Assembly (NCBI GenBank): GCA_963785745.1
Contig: CAWAWR010000021.1
Coordinates: 496,001-560,000, forward strand
Direction of reading: 5' to 3'
DNA: 64,000 nucleotides
Source of the DNA: VAZQ01 sp963785745
Lineage (GTDB): Bacteria; Pseudomonadota; Alphaproteobacteria; Rhizobiales; Xanthobacteraceae
A program made the translations under genes and the position numbers. The notes under the pieces are model-generated. The model did not search any database and was not told where the DNA came from. It saw only the letters and a program-made list of their open reading frames with translations. Shown here piece by piece: positions 1-9,510 of the stretch; position 1 is the first letter of the stretch; each line of letters starts with the position of its first letter.

Positions 1-1
1 G

Positions 2-1456
2 CGCACCATCGAGGATGCGTTCGGGCAGGTGCGCGTGCGCGGCGAGCTCGGCAACGTCAAATATCACTCCAGCGGTCACGTCTATGTCGACCTCAAGGAC
101 GACAAGGCCTGCCTCGCGGGCGTGATCTGGCGCACCACCGCGAGCCGCATCAAGCTCAAGCTCGAAGCCGGGCTCGAAGTGGTCGTCACCGGCCGCGTCA
201 CCACTTATCCCGGGCAGTCCAAATACCAGATCGTGATCGAGGCGCTGGAGCCGGCCGGGCTTGGCGCGCTGATGGCGCTGGTCGAGGAGCGCAAGAAGAA
301 GCTCGCCGCCGAGGGCCTGTTCGATCCGTCGCGCAAGCAGCTCCTGCCGTTCCTGCCGTCGGTGATCGGCGTCATCACCTCGCCGACCGGCGCGGTGATC
401 CGCGACATCCTGCATCGCCTGGCCGACCGCTTCCCGCGCCGGGTGCTGGTGTGGCCGGTGAAGGTGCAGGGCGAAGGCTCCGCCGAGCAAGTCGCGGCGG
501 CAATCCACGGTTTCAACGCGCTGGCGCCGAACGGACGCGTCCCGCGCCCGGACCTCCTGATCGTCGCGCGCGGCGGCGGCTCGCTCGAGGACCTCTGGTC
601 GTTCAACGAGGAAATCGTGGTGCGCGCCGCCGCCGAGAGCATGATCCCGCTCATCTCCGCGGTCGGCCATGAAACCGACGTGACGCTGATCGATTTCGCC
701 GCCGACGTGCGCGCGCCGACGCCGACGGCGGCGGCCGAGATGGCGGTGCCGGTGCGCGCCGAGCTGCTGGTGCGGATCGACAGTTTCGCGCGGCGCTCGC
801 TCGCCTGCTGGCAGCGCGGCCAGGAGGCGCGCCGCACCGAGCTGCGCGCCGCCGCGCGCGCGCTGCCGGACGCGGACGAGCTGCTGGCCGTGGCGCGCCA
901 GCGGCTCGATCACGCGACCGCGCGGCTGCCGCGCGCGCTGATCGCGAATACGCAGATCGACCGGGTCAAGTTCTCCCGCATCGCGGGGCGCATCGAGCCG
1001 CGGCTGCTGAGCGCCCATGTGGAACGGCGGCGCGAGCGTTTCAACAACCTGCAGGGGCGTCTCGCGACGGCACGCAAGACCTATCGCGACGCGCGTCTTG
1101 TCGGGATCGCTCGCCACCGCGAGCGGTTGCACGCGTTCGGCGAGCGCGCCCAGCGCGCGATCGAGAACCTGCTCGACAACCGCGACCTGCGGATCGAGCG
1201 CGCGGGCCAGCTCCTGACCGCCCTGTCCTATCGTGGCGTGCTCGAGCGCGGCTTCGCGCTGGTGCGCAGCCTCGACGGCAGTCCGCTGCGGCGGGCCGCG
1301 GCGGTCGAGGCCGGCCAGGGCCTCGACATCGAATTTGCCGACGGACGCGTGCGGGCGGCGGCGGAAGGCGCGCCCTCGCTGGCGCCTGTGGTGGCGCCAA
1401 GGCCGCGCCGGCGGCGGCGGGCCGGCAGCGATGAAGGCCAGGGCAGCCTGTTCTGA
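2..1456 (+). CDS. xseA: Exodeoxyribonuclease VII large subunit (5' partial)
   Basis: Large, catalytic subunit of exonuclease VII, which with XseB degrades single-stranded DNA to oligonucleotides in the cytoplasm during repair. The reading frame is open from the window edge (it reads RTIEDAFGQVRVRGELGNVK), so the true start lies upstream. The N-terminal OB-fold covers roughly the first 75 visible residues. The catalytic domain follows with typical blocks (FLPSVIGVITSPTGAVIRD, RGGGSLEDLW, ISAVGHETD, RAPTPTAAAE), then an arginine-rich coiled-coil region and a basic C-terminal tail. No frame interruption is seen. A DUF2093 gene follows, as is usual in Bradyrhizobium relatives. Identification is firm. 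Confidence 0.96.
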   Translation, partial: RTIEDAFGQVRVRGELGNVKYHSSGHVYVDLKDDKACLAGVIWRTTASRIKLKLEAGLEVVVTGRVTTYPGQSKYQIVIEALEPAGLGALMALVEERKKKLAAEGLFDPSRKQLLPFLPSVIGVITSPTGAVIRDILHRLADRFPRRVLVWPVKVQGEGSAEQVAAAIHGFNALAPNGRVPRPDLLIVARGGGSLEDLWSFNEEIVVRAAAESMIPLISAVGHETDVTLIDFAADVRAPTPTAAAEMAVPVRAELLVRIDSFARRSLACWQRGQEARRTELRAAARALPDADELLAVARQRLDHATARLPRALIANTQIDRVKFSRIAGRIEPRLLSAHVERRRERFNNLQGRLATARKTYRDARLVGIARHRERLHAFGERAQRAIENLLDNRDLRIERAGQLLTALSYRGVLERGFALVRSLDGSPLRRAAAVEAGQGLDIEFADGRVRAAAEGAPSLAPVVAPRPRRRRRAGSDEGQGSLF

Positions 1457-1603
1457 GCGTAAAACCGCCTCGAACGCTGCTTACCGGTTGTGCACGCTTT
1501 TCAACGATTGTTTGATCACGGAAACGGGTGACATTCGGCGGCACGTGACTATTTTGGGGTCCAAGACTAATTTAGGGTCGCAGACTGCGGCGGAGATTTT
1601 GAC

Positions 1604-1828
1604 GTGCTGAACCGTTTCGATCGCTCCTCCCCGATGGCGGGCGAGGCCGAGGTGAAATACCTCGACGGGGATTTCCGGGTGTTGCGGCCGGGCGCCTTCG
1701 TGCGCTGCGCCGTCACCGGCACGCCGATTCCGCTCGAGGAGCTGAAATACTGGAGCGTCGACCTGCAGGAAGCCTATGTCTCGCCCGAGGTCGTGCTGCA
1801 GCGGCATTTCCCCAGCCCGAAAAAGTAG
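1604..1828 (+). CDS. DUF2093 domain-containing small protein
   Basis: A 74-residue protein of the DUF2093 family, known almost only from alphaproteobacteria and without an assigned function. The core reads VKYLDGDFRVLRPGAFVRCAVTG, followed by PLEELKYWSVDLQEAYVSP, which is characteristic. I use the GTG at 1604, preceded by GGAG about ten bases upstream, because it gives the family's usual length. It lies between xseA on the same strand and the convergent lpxK, an arrangement common in Rhizobiales. Function unknown. Confidence 0.85.
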   Translation: MLNRFDRSSPMAGEAEVKYLDGDFRVLRPGAFVRCAVTGTPIPLEELKYWSVDLQEAYVSPEVVLQRHFPSPKK

Positions 1829-1833
1829 CCTGC

Positions 1834-2847
1834 TCAGCCGCCCGCGCGGGCGTGTGCGATCCGCTCCCGCAGCAAGCTCCGAAATCCGACGTGTCGTCGA
1901 ATTCCAGCGTCACCGGCAGCGCGCGCGCCAGCGCGGTGAGCAGCGCGGCATCGGCGATCTTCCTGCATGCGCGCCAGGTCTTTCTCGGTCGTGACCAGGA
2001 CGAGGCCCGTGCGATGCGCTTCGTCGCGCAGGACTTGCGCCTCGGCCTGCGTATAGCGGTGGTGATCGTCGAAGCTCCTGGTCGCGGCGACCGCGACACC
2101 GGCCTCGCGCAGCGTGGCGAAGAATTTCTCGGGATCGCCGATGCCGGCGAAGGCGAGCACGCGCCTGCCGGCAAGCGAGGCAATGAACGCCGCATCGGGC
2201 GCAAGCCGCGCCTTGAACACCGGCAGCGAACGTCTACGGGCTGCGTCGATGACGCCCGCCGCGTCGCCCTCCCCGACCACGATCAGCGCCTGCGCGCGGT
2301 CGAGCTGCGCGTCGAGCGGCGCGCGCAGCGGCCCGGCGGGGATGGCCCGGCCGTTGCCGATGCCGCGCCTCGCATCGACGACGAGGACGGAAAAATCCTT
2401 GGCCAGCGACGGATTCTGGAATCCGTCGTCCATCACGATGACGCCGGCGCCGGCCGCCACCGCCGCTTGCGCGCCGCCTGCACGCGGTCGCGCGCGACGA
2501 TGGTGGTCGCGGTGCGCGCCAGCAGCAGCGGCTCGTCGCCGACGTCGGATGCGCGATGCTGGGCCGGATCGACCCGCACCGGTCCGGCAAGCGCGCCCGC
2601 CATAGCCGCGGCTCAGGAACGCCGGCGCTTCGCCGGCGGACTCGAGCATGCGCGCGACCGCGAGCGCCACCGGCGTCTTGCCGGCGCCGCCGACGGTCGG
2701 ATTGCCGATGCAGACAACCGGCACGCCGGCTTTCCAGCCTGTTCGCGCCATCCGGTGCGCGGCGACGGCGCCATAGATCGCCGCCAACGGCGACAGCAGC
2801 GCAGCGGCGGGGCTGTCCTGCCGCCACCAGAACGGCGGCTCACGCAT
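1834..2847 (-). CDS. lpxK: Tetraacyldisaccharide 4'-kinase (frame-interrupted)
   Basis: Inner-membrane-associated kinase that phosphorylates the 4' position of the lipid A disaccharide precursor, the sixth step of the Raetz pathway. The N-terminus has the membrane-proximal segment and the P-loop-like GNPTVGGAGKTPVALA, then FLSRGYGG; later come VIVMDDGFQNPSLAKD and TTEKDLARM. The frame changes near 2600 and returns near 2480, then changes again near 1960 and near 1880. Each break restores LpxK sequence in a neighbouring frame, for example AALLTALARALPVTLEFDD. Because lpxK is normally essential, sequencing indels are likelier than a pseudogene. Its ATG overlaps the end of waaA, showing translational coupling. 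Confidence 0.9.
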   Translation of the reverse strand: MREPPFWWRQDSPAAALLSPLAAIYGAVAAHRMARTGWKAGVPVVCIGNPTVGGAGKTPVALAVARMLESAGEAPAFLSRGYGGRACRTGAGRSGPASRIRRRRRAAAAGAHRDHHRRARPRAGGAQAAVAAGAGVIVMDDGFQNPSLAKDFSVLVVDARRGIGNGRAIPAGPLRAPLDAQLDRAQALIVVGEGDAAGVIDAARRRSLPVFKARLAPDAAFIASLAGRRVLAFAGIGDPEKFFATLREAGVAVAATRSFDDHHRYTQAEAQVLRDEAHRTGLVLVTTEKDLARMQEDRRCRAAHRAGARAAGDAGIRRHVGFRSLLRERIAHARAGG

Positions 2848-4149
2848 GGCCGCTTCTGCGCTCGAGCCGGATCTGCATGAAATAGGGATCGAGCGCGGTC
2901 AGCGTCCGCTCGAGCGCGCCGCCGAGACGCTCGACGGTTTCGCGCGCTGCACCGGCGATCCGCGCCCGCTCCTTGGTGTCGATCAGCAAGCGCGCCCACA
3001 CGCACCGTCAGCCGGCCGACGTCGCCAATCAATTCCGCGCCGCGCGCGGCTGTCGAGCTCTTCGTACAGCTCGGCAAAATTCCAGACATGCGGGCCGTGC
3101 AGCACGGCGGCGCCCAGCTTGATCGGCTCGACCGGATTCTGCCCGCCGTGGCTCGCCAGCGATCCGCCCATGAAGACGATCGGCGCGAGCCGGTAGACCA
3201 GCCCGAGCTCGCCCAGCGTGTCGACGACGTAGATGTCGTCCTGCGCCTCCGGCAGCTTGCCGCGCGAGCGCAGCGACGCGGTGAGGCCTGCGTTCTTCGC
3301 GATCTCGACGATCCCCGGCCCGCGATCCGGGTGGCGCGGCGCGATGATCGTCAGCAGCCGCGGAAACGTGCGGCGCAACCGGCGATGCGTCTCGATCAAT
3401 GTCGTTTCCTCGCCGGCATGCGTCGAGGCGGCGGCGATGGTCACGCGGTCGCCGATCGCCTCCTGCAGCTTGCGCAGGTTGTCCTGGTCGGCGGGCGGCT
3501 CCGGCACATCGAGCTTCAGGTTGCCGGTGGTGGAGATGCGCGGCGCGCCGAGATCGCGATAGCGCGCGGCATAGGCGGCGGACTGGGCGAGGCAGAGATC
3601 GAACCGGCGCAGCAGTGCCGAGATCATGCCGGGCGCGTGGCGCCAGCGGTTGTACGAGCGCTCCGACACCCGCCCGTTGACCAGGATCATCGGGATGTGG
3701 CGCTCCGCGCTGGTCAGGATCAGGTTCGGCCACAGATCGGATTCAGTGAACAAAGCGAGGTCAGGCTTCCAGTGGTTGAGAAAGCGCTTCACGAAGCGCG
3801 GCACATCGAGCGGGACGTATTGATGGATGACTCCCGGCGGCAGCCATTGGCCGGCGAGCTTGGCGGAGGTCACGGTGCCGGAGGTCAGCAGGACCTTGAA
3901 TTCCTTCGCCACGATGCGCTCGATCAGCGGAATGATCGCAGCGACCTCGCCGACGCTCGCACCATGAATCCAAACCAGCGGGCCGTCCGGCCGGGCGATG
4001 CGCGTTTCGCCGCGCCGCTCGGCAAGCCGCGCGGGATCTTCCTTGCCGCGCTTCAGTCGATTCGACAGCAGAAGGCCGGCCAACGGCGACCCTGCCGACG
4101 TTGCCAGCCGATAGGCGCGCAACGAGAGTGGCAACCGGTCTGCCGTCAT
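2840..4149 (-). CDS. waaA: 3-deoxy-D-manno-octulosonic acid transferase (frame-interrupted)
   Basis: Kdo transferase that adds Kdo residues to lipid IVA on the cytoplasmic face of the inner membrane. The start at MTADRLPLSLRAYRL gives an N-terminal membrane anchor followed by the GT30 domain, with the block LVWIHGASVGEVAAIIPLI and the C-terminal FMGGSLASHGGQNPVEP plus HGPHVWNFAELYEEL. The frame shifts near 3055 and near 2985; read across both, the protein ends ALDPYFMQIRLERRSGHA with a TGA overlapping the lpxK start by a few bases. Longer upstream starts would add non-conserved sequence. Kdo transfer is needed for outer-membrane assembly, so the breaks are probably sequence errors. Confidence 0.92.
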
Positions 4150-4326
4150 AGGCCTTTCGACGACCCCCTGGGACAACACTACTCTCCGGATCGGGCGGTG
4201 TTCACAGTAACGGCTCTGGCTTCGCCGTTCCAGACTTGACAACGGCCGCGTTCATCATCGCGCCCATAACCTGTGAACTATTGCAGAGCAACAAGTCCAA
4301 TCACCGGCCGTACAATAACAAGGCAA

Positions 4327-4578
4327 TCAACCTTGGCCTCGCGTCGTATCGGTCTCGGGGTCGAGCAAACGATGCATGTGGACGATGAAATAGCGCATGT
4401 GCGCGTTATCAACCGTTTGCTGGGCCTTCGCCTTCCAGGCGGCATAAGCCGTGGCGTAGTTGGGATAAATTCCGACGATCTCAAGTTTGTTGAGGTCCCT
4501 GAACTCGTTGCTGCCAAGGTCGCTCAATTCTCCACCAAAGACCAGGTGCAGCAGTTGCCCCTTTGGTTGCTCGGCCAT
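4327..4578 (-). CDS. DUF4170 domain-containing protein
   Basis: An 83-residue protein matching the DUF4170 family of Rhizobiales: LHLVFGGELSDLGSNEFRDLNKLEIVGIYP in two adjoining blocks, then YATAYAAWKAKAQQTVDNAHMRYFIVHMHRLLDP. It has no signal peptide or membrane segment. It sits between cysQ and waaA on the same strand, the order found in Bradyrhizobium and relatives, which suggests a link with envelope or sulfur-nucleotide metabolism, although none has been shown. Function unknown. Confidence 0.82.
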   Translation of the reverse strand: MAEQPKGQLLHLVFGGELSDLGSNEFRDLNKLEIVGIYPNYATAYAAWKAKAQQTVDNAHMRYFIVHMHRLLDPETDTTRGQG

Positions 4579-4625
4579 CGAAGTTCCCCAAGTTAGTTCA
4601 CCCAGTCACGATACCGACGAAAGCG

Positions 4626-5426
4626 TCAGACGAACTGCGCTCTGCGTTCTCGTATGAGAGCAAGTGCCGTGCCATGGCGCGACTGGCTGGCAGCGACCAG
4701 CAGCGCATGCACCGGCTGCGGACAATTGTATATGAGTCGCTCGCCGTCGATATCGGTCAGCGCGCCGCCGGCTTCGTGCACCAAAAGGTCGGCAGCCGCA
4801 AGGTCCCAATCGTGGCTGTTCCCGCTGACGATGGTGACGTCCACCTGGCCATGGGCGACCCGCGCAAGCCGCAGCGCCAGCGAGCCGAGCCGGGGCAACG
4901 GCACCACCGAAGGATGGATCTCGGCGAGCGAGCCGAGGAAGCGCTTGGGACCAAGCATCTTGGCGCCCTCCAGTCCGGCGCCCGGCCGCACCTGGATCGG
5001 AGCGCCGTTGCAGGTCGCGCCCTCGCCGGCCGCCGCGAAGAAGAACTCCTCCGTCACCGGCGCGTAAAGCGCGGCGAGGCGCGGCCGGCCGCCCGACGCC
5101 AGCGCCACCGAGACGACCCAGTCGTCCCTGCCATCGAGATAGGCGCGGGTGCCGTCGATCGGATCGATGATCCAGACCGAATCCGCCTCGAGCCGCCGCG
5201 GATCGTCCTCGGTTTCTTCCGACAGCCAGCCATAGGCGGGGAACGCGCCGCCGAGGCGCTCGCGCAACAGCGCGTCGACCGCGATATCGGCCTCGCTGAC
5301 CGGCGACGACTTGCCTTTGATCCATTGCCGCATCGGGCTGCGGAAGGTCTTGAGCGCCAGCGCGCCGGCCTCGCGGACCGCCGCCGCCAGGAGATCGCGT
5401 TCCGTGGAGCGATCAGCGGCCTGCAA
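4626..5426 (-). CDS. cysQ: 3'(2'),5'-bisphosphate nucleotidase CysQ-like (inositol monophosphatase family)
   Basis: A 266-residue Mg2+-dependent phosphatase of the inositol monophosphatase superfamily. CysQ proteins remove the 3'-phosphate of PAP produced by sulfotransfer and sulfate reduction. Metal and substrate motifs are intact: WLSEET near residue 70, the diagnostic DPIDGT at 88-93, and HDWDLAAADLLV near 205-216. The start overlaps the end of pmbA by 14 bases, so the two are probably co-transcribed. Inositol monophosphatase or histidinol-phosphatase activity cannot be excluded from sequence alone, but the neighbourhood with waaA and DUF4170 is the one annotated as cysQ in Rhizobiales. 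Confidence 0.82.
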   Translation of the reverse strand: MQAADRSTERDLLAAAVREAGALALKTFRSPMRQWIKGKSSPVSEADIAVDALLRERLGGAFPAYGWLSEETEDDPRRLEADSVWIIDPIDGTRAYLDGRDDWVVSVALASGGRPRLAALYAPVTEEFFFAAAGEGATCNGAPIQVRPGAGLEGAKMLGPKRFLGSLAEIHPSVVPLPRLGSLALRLARVAHGQVDVTIVSGNSHDWDLAAADLLVHEAGGALTDIDGERLIYNCPQPVHALLVAASQSRHGTALALIRERRAQFV

Positions 5427-6762
5427 CGGTCAGGCCCTCCACCCGGACGGTCGGCGCATCGACGGCGTGCTTGAACTCGAGGTCGTTCGCGGGTGTGAGG
5501 CTCGCGAACATGTCGACGAGATTGCCCGCGATCGTGACCTCGCTCACCGCGTAAGTCGGCTTGCCCTTCTCGATCCAGAAGCCGGATGCGCCGCGGCTGT
5601 AGTCGCCGGTGACCTGGTTGACGCCCATGCCGATCAGGCTGGTGACATAGAAGCCTTCGGCGATATCGGCCATCAGTTCGTCGGGGCTCATGGTGCCCGC
5701 TTCGAGATAGAGATTGGTCGCACCCGGCGACGGCGCCGACGACACGCCGCGCGACGCGTGGCCGGTGGTGACAAGGTCGAGCTCGCGTGCGGTCGCGCTG
5801 TCGAGCAGCCACGACATCAGCACGCCGTCCTCGATCAGCGCGAGCCGCTTGCCGGCGACGCCCTCCCCGTCGAACGGCCGCGAGCGCTGCCCGCGCTTGC
5901 GCAGCGGATCGTCGATGATACGGATGCCCGGGCGGAACAGGCGCTCGCCAAGCTTTTCCCGGAGGAAGCTCGTCTTGCGCGCGACCGAGCTGCCGTTGAC
6001 CGCGCCGGCGAGATGCCCGACCAGTGAGCTCGCGACCCGCTTGTCGTAGATCACCGGAACCTTGGTGGTCTCGACCTTGCGTGGATTGAGCCGCGCCACC
6101 GCGCGCTCGCCCGCGGTCCGCCCGACCTTTTCGGGCGATTCAAGATCGGAAGCATGCAGCGCGCTCGTGAAATCGTAGTCGGTTTCCATCGCGGTGCCTT
6201 GGCCGGCGATCGCCGACATGCTGAAGCCACTACGGGAGACGAGATAGGCGCCGCGAAAGCCGTGGCTGGTCACCAGCACCATTCCGCCAATGCTGGCGGA
6301 TGCGGATGCGCCTTCCGATTTGCTGACGCCCTTGACCGCCAGACCCGCCGCCTCGGTGCGCAGCGCGCGATCCTCGAGCGTGGCGACCGGCGGCAGTTCG
6401 GGATCGAGCAGATCGAGCTCGGGCTGCGTGCGCGCCAGCAAGGCAGGATCGGCAAGGCCCGCGAACTTGTCCTCGGGCGCGACCTTGGCCATCGCGACCG
6501 CGCGCTCGGCGAGCGGCGCGACGTCGCCCTTGATGTCGTTGGTCGACACCACCGCGGTGCGGCGGCCGACGAACACGCGCAAGCCGACGTCGTCGCTTTC
6601 GGAGCGCTCCGACGCATCGACGGCGCCTTCGCGCACGCCGACATACAGCGACATCGAGCGCACTGCGACCGCGTCGGCGGTGTCGGCGCCGGCGCGGCGC
6701 GCCGCGGTCACGAGCCGCTCGGCGAGATCGGAGAGAGCTGTCTGATCGAGGAGAGATGTCAT
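5413..6762 (-). CDS. pmbA: TldD/PmbA family protein, TldE/PmbA type
   Basis: A 449-residue intact protein of the TldD/PmbA family. In Escherichia coli TldD and TldE (PmbA) form a heterodimeric protease that processes microcin B17 and CcdA; TldD carries the zinc site and TldE is the non-metal partner. Family blocks seen include the N-terminal DNIKGD-like STNDIKGDVAPLAERAV, RPFDGEGVAGKRLALIEDGVL and the C-terminal SGFWIEKGKPTYAVSEVTIAGNLVDMF. I see no HExxH-type zinc motif, supporting the TldE/PmbA assignment. No tldD is present in the window. The start codon follows closely on a weakly purine-rich stretch. Confidence 0.88.
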   Translation of the reverse strand: MTSLLDQTALSDLAERLVTAARRAGADTADAVAVRSMSLYVGVREGAVDASERSESDDVGLRVFVGRRTAVVSTNDIKGDVAPLAERAVAMAKVAPEDKFAGLADPALLARTQPELDLLDPELPPVATLEDRALRTEAAGLAVKGVSKSEGASASASIGGMVLVTSHGFRGAYLVSRSGFSMSAIAGQGTAMETDYDFTSALHASDLESPEKVGRTAGERAVARLNPRKVETTKVPVIYDKRVASSLVGHLAGAVNGSSVARKTSFLREKLGERLFRPGIRIIDDPLRKRGQRSRPFDGEGVAGKRLALIEDGVLMSWLLDSATARELDLVTTGHASRGVSSAPSPGATNLYLEAGTMSPDELMADIAEGFYVTSLIGMGVNQVTGDYSRGASGFWIEKGKPTYAVSEVTIAGNLVDMFASLTPANDLEFKHAVDAPTVRVEGLTVAGR

Positions 6763-6990
6763 TGCGTGGTTCTAACTGCGTTTGAGCGGTGAGTGGAGTG
6801 GTTGACGGCAAATTGACGTAACGCGGCAACGTCCCGTCAATCATGAGTCGAGGCGCCCCTTCTGATACCGCAGATTAACCAGGAACATTAAGCGGATTCC
6901 GAAGGCTTTGCGGCATGTTTGCGGCAACGATCGGGGGACGAACTCCGACGGGGGCCAACGACCGGGGAAAACCCGGCGGGGAGCAAGTTC

Positions 6991-7578
6991 GTGAGGCGTC
7001 AAACACTCGTGGGCAGGGTCATGCCTACTGGGTCGAGCCGTGATGAGCGGCTCGACCCTTTCACGCTACCGGTGCGGTTCTCGGTTGCCGACAAGGCGGC
7101 CGACGGACGCGTGCGCCACGTCGAACTGACCCGGGAACGGGTCGTCGTTCGGCGCGCGGTACGTGGCATCAAGATGGCGGTCAACCTTCCGGTTGCCCAC
7201 TATCTTGGCGTCGCGCTCCGCATGCAGCCGCCAGAAGGCAATGCACCCGGCACGATCTCCATCGTGCTGGAGCACCGGGATCAAGCTCTCTCCCTTCCCC
7301 TCTTCAACGCTGACGACGGCACGGACATCGTGTCCGAATGGCAGTCGTGGGCGCGCGTACTTGGCATGCCGCTCCTGGTCGCCGACGCGGACGGACGCTT
7401 GCGCGAAGCGTTCGAACGCATGGGCGCTGTCCGCGTTGCCACCCCCACCTGGCGGCGTCGAAAGCGCACGGCGATCAGGACGCGGCGGCCATCTATTTTT
7501 CTGCGGCGCAAGCCCGGCCGTTCGATCGCGGAGGCGACCGTGCATCGCGACGAGCGCGAGATCATCGCGCGCAACTGA
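6991..7578 (+). CDS. DUF6101-like conserved protein
   Basis: A soluble protein of about 195 residues without a signal peptide. Its core is RLDPFTLPVRFSVADKAADGRV followed by HVELTRERVVVRRAVRGIKMAVNLPV, and the C-terminus is very basic (WRRRKRTAIRTRRPSIFLRRK). It resembles the uncharacterised DUF6101 proteins of Bradyrhizobium and relatives. I chose the GTG at 6991 because a GGGGAG ribosome-binding site lies a few bases upstream; an ATG at 7021 is the alternative. It diverges from pmbA and converges with the histidine kinase gene. Family assignment is from memory of the sequence pattern, and function is unknown. Confidence 0.6.
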   Translation: MRRQTLVGRVMPTGSSRDERLDPFTLPVRFSVADKAADGRVRHVELTRERVVVRRAVRGIKMAVNLPVAHYLGVALRMQPPEGNAPGTISIVLEHRDQALSLPLFNADDGTDIVSEWQSWARVLGMPLLVADADGRLREAFERMGAVRVATPTWRRRKRTAIRTRRPSIFLRRKPGRSIAEATVHRDEREIIARN

Positions 7579-7638
7579 TCCAGCCCGAAACGCTACGGCG
7601 TGTTGATGCCGGCAACCTCCGGCCAGCGCGCGCGTCGG

Positions 7639-9423
7639 CTAGGCGCCGAAGCGCGCGGCCGCGCTCGCCGGCTGTGCCTGACCGGGCGCGACCAGCGGAA
7701 GCGTGATCTGGACGGTCGTGCCCTTTCCCGGCGCGGAAACGAGCGTGACCGTACCGCCGAGCTGCTGCGTCGCAAGATTGTGGACGATGTAGAGGCCAAG
7801 CCCGGTGCTGCCCTGCGCCCGCCGGGTGGTGAAAAACGGATCGAAGACGTGGCGCTGGACATCGCCCGGAATGCCAACGCCGTCGTCGGCGACGGCGACC
7901 TCGACTTGATCGGCGCCGAGCCGACGCGCCTTGATCAGCACATGTCCGTCACGCCCATCGGCGAAGCCGTGCGTCACGGCATTGAAGATGAGATTGGTCA
8001 ACACCTGCCCATACGGACCCGGATAGCTGTTGAGCGTGATGTCAGGAGGAATTTCCACGCCAAGTGAATGTCGCGATCGTTTCAGGCCCGGCCGCACACT
8101 GACCACGACCTGCTCGGTGACAAGCTTGAGGTCGAAGGTGCGCCGGTCGGCGAGGCTGCGATCGACGGCAACTTGCTTGAACGATTGAATGAGCTCGCCG
8201 GCGCGTTCGAGATTCGCAACGAGCTGGTGTGAAGCGTCGCGACAGGTGTCGGCGAACTCGGCAAGCTGGGAGCGGCGCACCTCGCCGGAAGCGATCTGAT
8301 CGGCAAAATTGGCGCAGCGATGCGCGAGCGTTGAGGCCACTGTCAGGCTGGTGCCGACCGGCGTGTTGATCTCGTGTGACACGCCCGCAACAAGCCCGCC
8401 GAGCGCAGCGAGCCGTTCGGTTTCAATGAGAAATCGTTGCGTTTCGCTGGCTTGCAGCGCGATCTCGGCCAATCGCCGCTTGTCGCGGATTTCGGCAAAC
8501 AGCGCGGCGAGAACCAGCGCGCCGAGCGTCACGATCAGAATGCTGATTTGCGCGGCCAACACGCGCTCGGTCATTGAGAGACTTGGATTGCCGAAATAGC
8601 CGATGCCGAAGGTGGTGGTCCAAACGATCGAGAGGCTCACGATGAACGCGGCGGCGGACGCAAAAATCGGCCGGCAACGCGCCGCAAGCCACAGCAGCGG
8701 CGCAAATAGCAGCGCGACGGGTCCGACCGTCGCCAGGAGCTCCCAGCGCTGGAAGATGGCAACGATGCACATCACGGCCAGCGCGACGACCGCCAACACG
8801 CCTTCGATGAGCTCGCTCCGGGATAGTCGATCGCGCGAGGTGGAGGCGAGCTCGATCAGCAGCGGCGCGACCGTGATGATCCCCAATGCGTCCGATGCGA
8901 GCCAGTGCTGCCAGGTCGCCAGCAATGGCGCGTCCGCATTGTGAAACAATTTGATTCCGATGGTGCCGCCGATGGCCGAAGCCGCGGTCCCGACGATCGC
9001 CGCCGCGACCAGTCCGAGGACGTTGCGCACCCGCACCAACCTGAAACCCGGACCGAACGCCCGCTCGATCAGCCATGCCGCCAGCACAGCTTCACCGGCA
9101 TTGCATACGGCGAACAGAACCGCGCTCCACAGATTTCGGTCGCCGAACAGATTGGCGACGATGGTTGCGGCCATCGTGCCGACAACGACCGGCCAGCGCG
9201 CACGCGGCCCGAGAGCGATCAGGACGCCGGCCGCGACACCGGCGGCCGGCCAGAACACCGCAACGCCCTCAGGCTTGGTCAGCAGGGCAAGACTCTGTCG
9301 CGCGGCCACGAAATAGGAGATGCCGACGACCGCGGCGAGGACGATCAAGCCCGCCCACCGCGTCAGGTCGATGCCGGCGGCAAGCCGCTCAAGCCGAGCC
9401 TGCTTTCCCAGACCTTGTTGCAC
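7639..9423 (-). CDS. MASE1-domain membrane sensor histidine kinase
   Basis: A 594-residue sensor kinase. The N-terminal ~300 residues hold a hydrophobic MASE1-type sensory region with about eight membrane segments (for example GVAVFWPAAGVAAGVLIALG and ASDALGIITVAPLLIELAS). A short cytoplasmic linker follows, then a HisKA domain with phospho-acceptor His350 in LGGLVAGVSHEINTPVG, and an ATPase domain with N box NLIFNAVTHGF, G1 box VADDGVGIPGD and G2 box GSTGLGLYIVHNL. No response regulator gene lies nearby, so it is an orphan kinase. MASE1 ligands are unknown. The gene is intact. Confidence 0.9.
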   Translation of the reverse strand: MQQGLGKQARLERLAAGIDLTRWAGLIVLAAVVGISYFVAARQSLALLTKPEGVAVFWPAAGVAAGVLIALGPRARWPVVVGTMAATIVANLFGDRNLWSAVLFAVCNAGEAVLAAWLIERAFGPGFRLVRVRNVLGLVAAAIVGTAASAIGGTIGIKLFHNADAPLLATWQHWLASDALGIITVAPLLIELASTSRDRLSRSELIEGVLAVVALAVMCIVAIFQRWELLATVGPVALLFAPLLWLAARCRPIFASAAAFIVSLSIVWTTTFGIGYFGNPSLSMTERVLAAQISILIVTLGALVLAALFAEIRDKRRLAEIALQASETQRFLIETERLAALGGLVAGVSHEINTPVGTSLTVASTLAHRCANFADQIASGEVRRSQLAEFADTCRDASHQLVANLERAGELIQSFKQVAVDRSLADRRTFDLKLVTEQVVVSVRPGLKRSRHSLGVEIPPDITLNSYPGPYGQVLTNLIFNAVTHGFADGRDGHVLIKARRLGADQVEVAVADDGVGIPGDVQRHVFDPFFTTRRAQGSTGLGLYIVHNLATQQLGGTVTLVSAPGKGTTVQITLPLVAPGQAQPASAAARFGA

Positions 9424-9510
9424 GTGCGGTACCCGTACTCATTCCGCGCACGGCTTCAGGCTAGCACAAGTTCCGTGATTGTCTTGCTACTGGACCTGGG
9501 TAAATCGCGC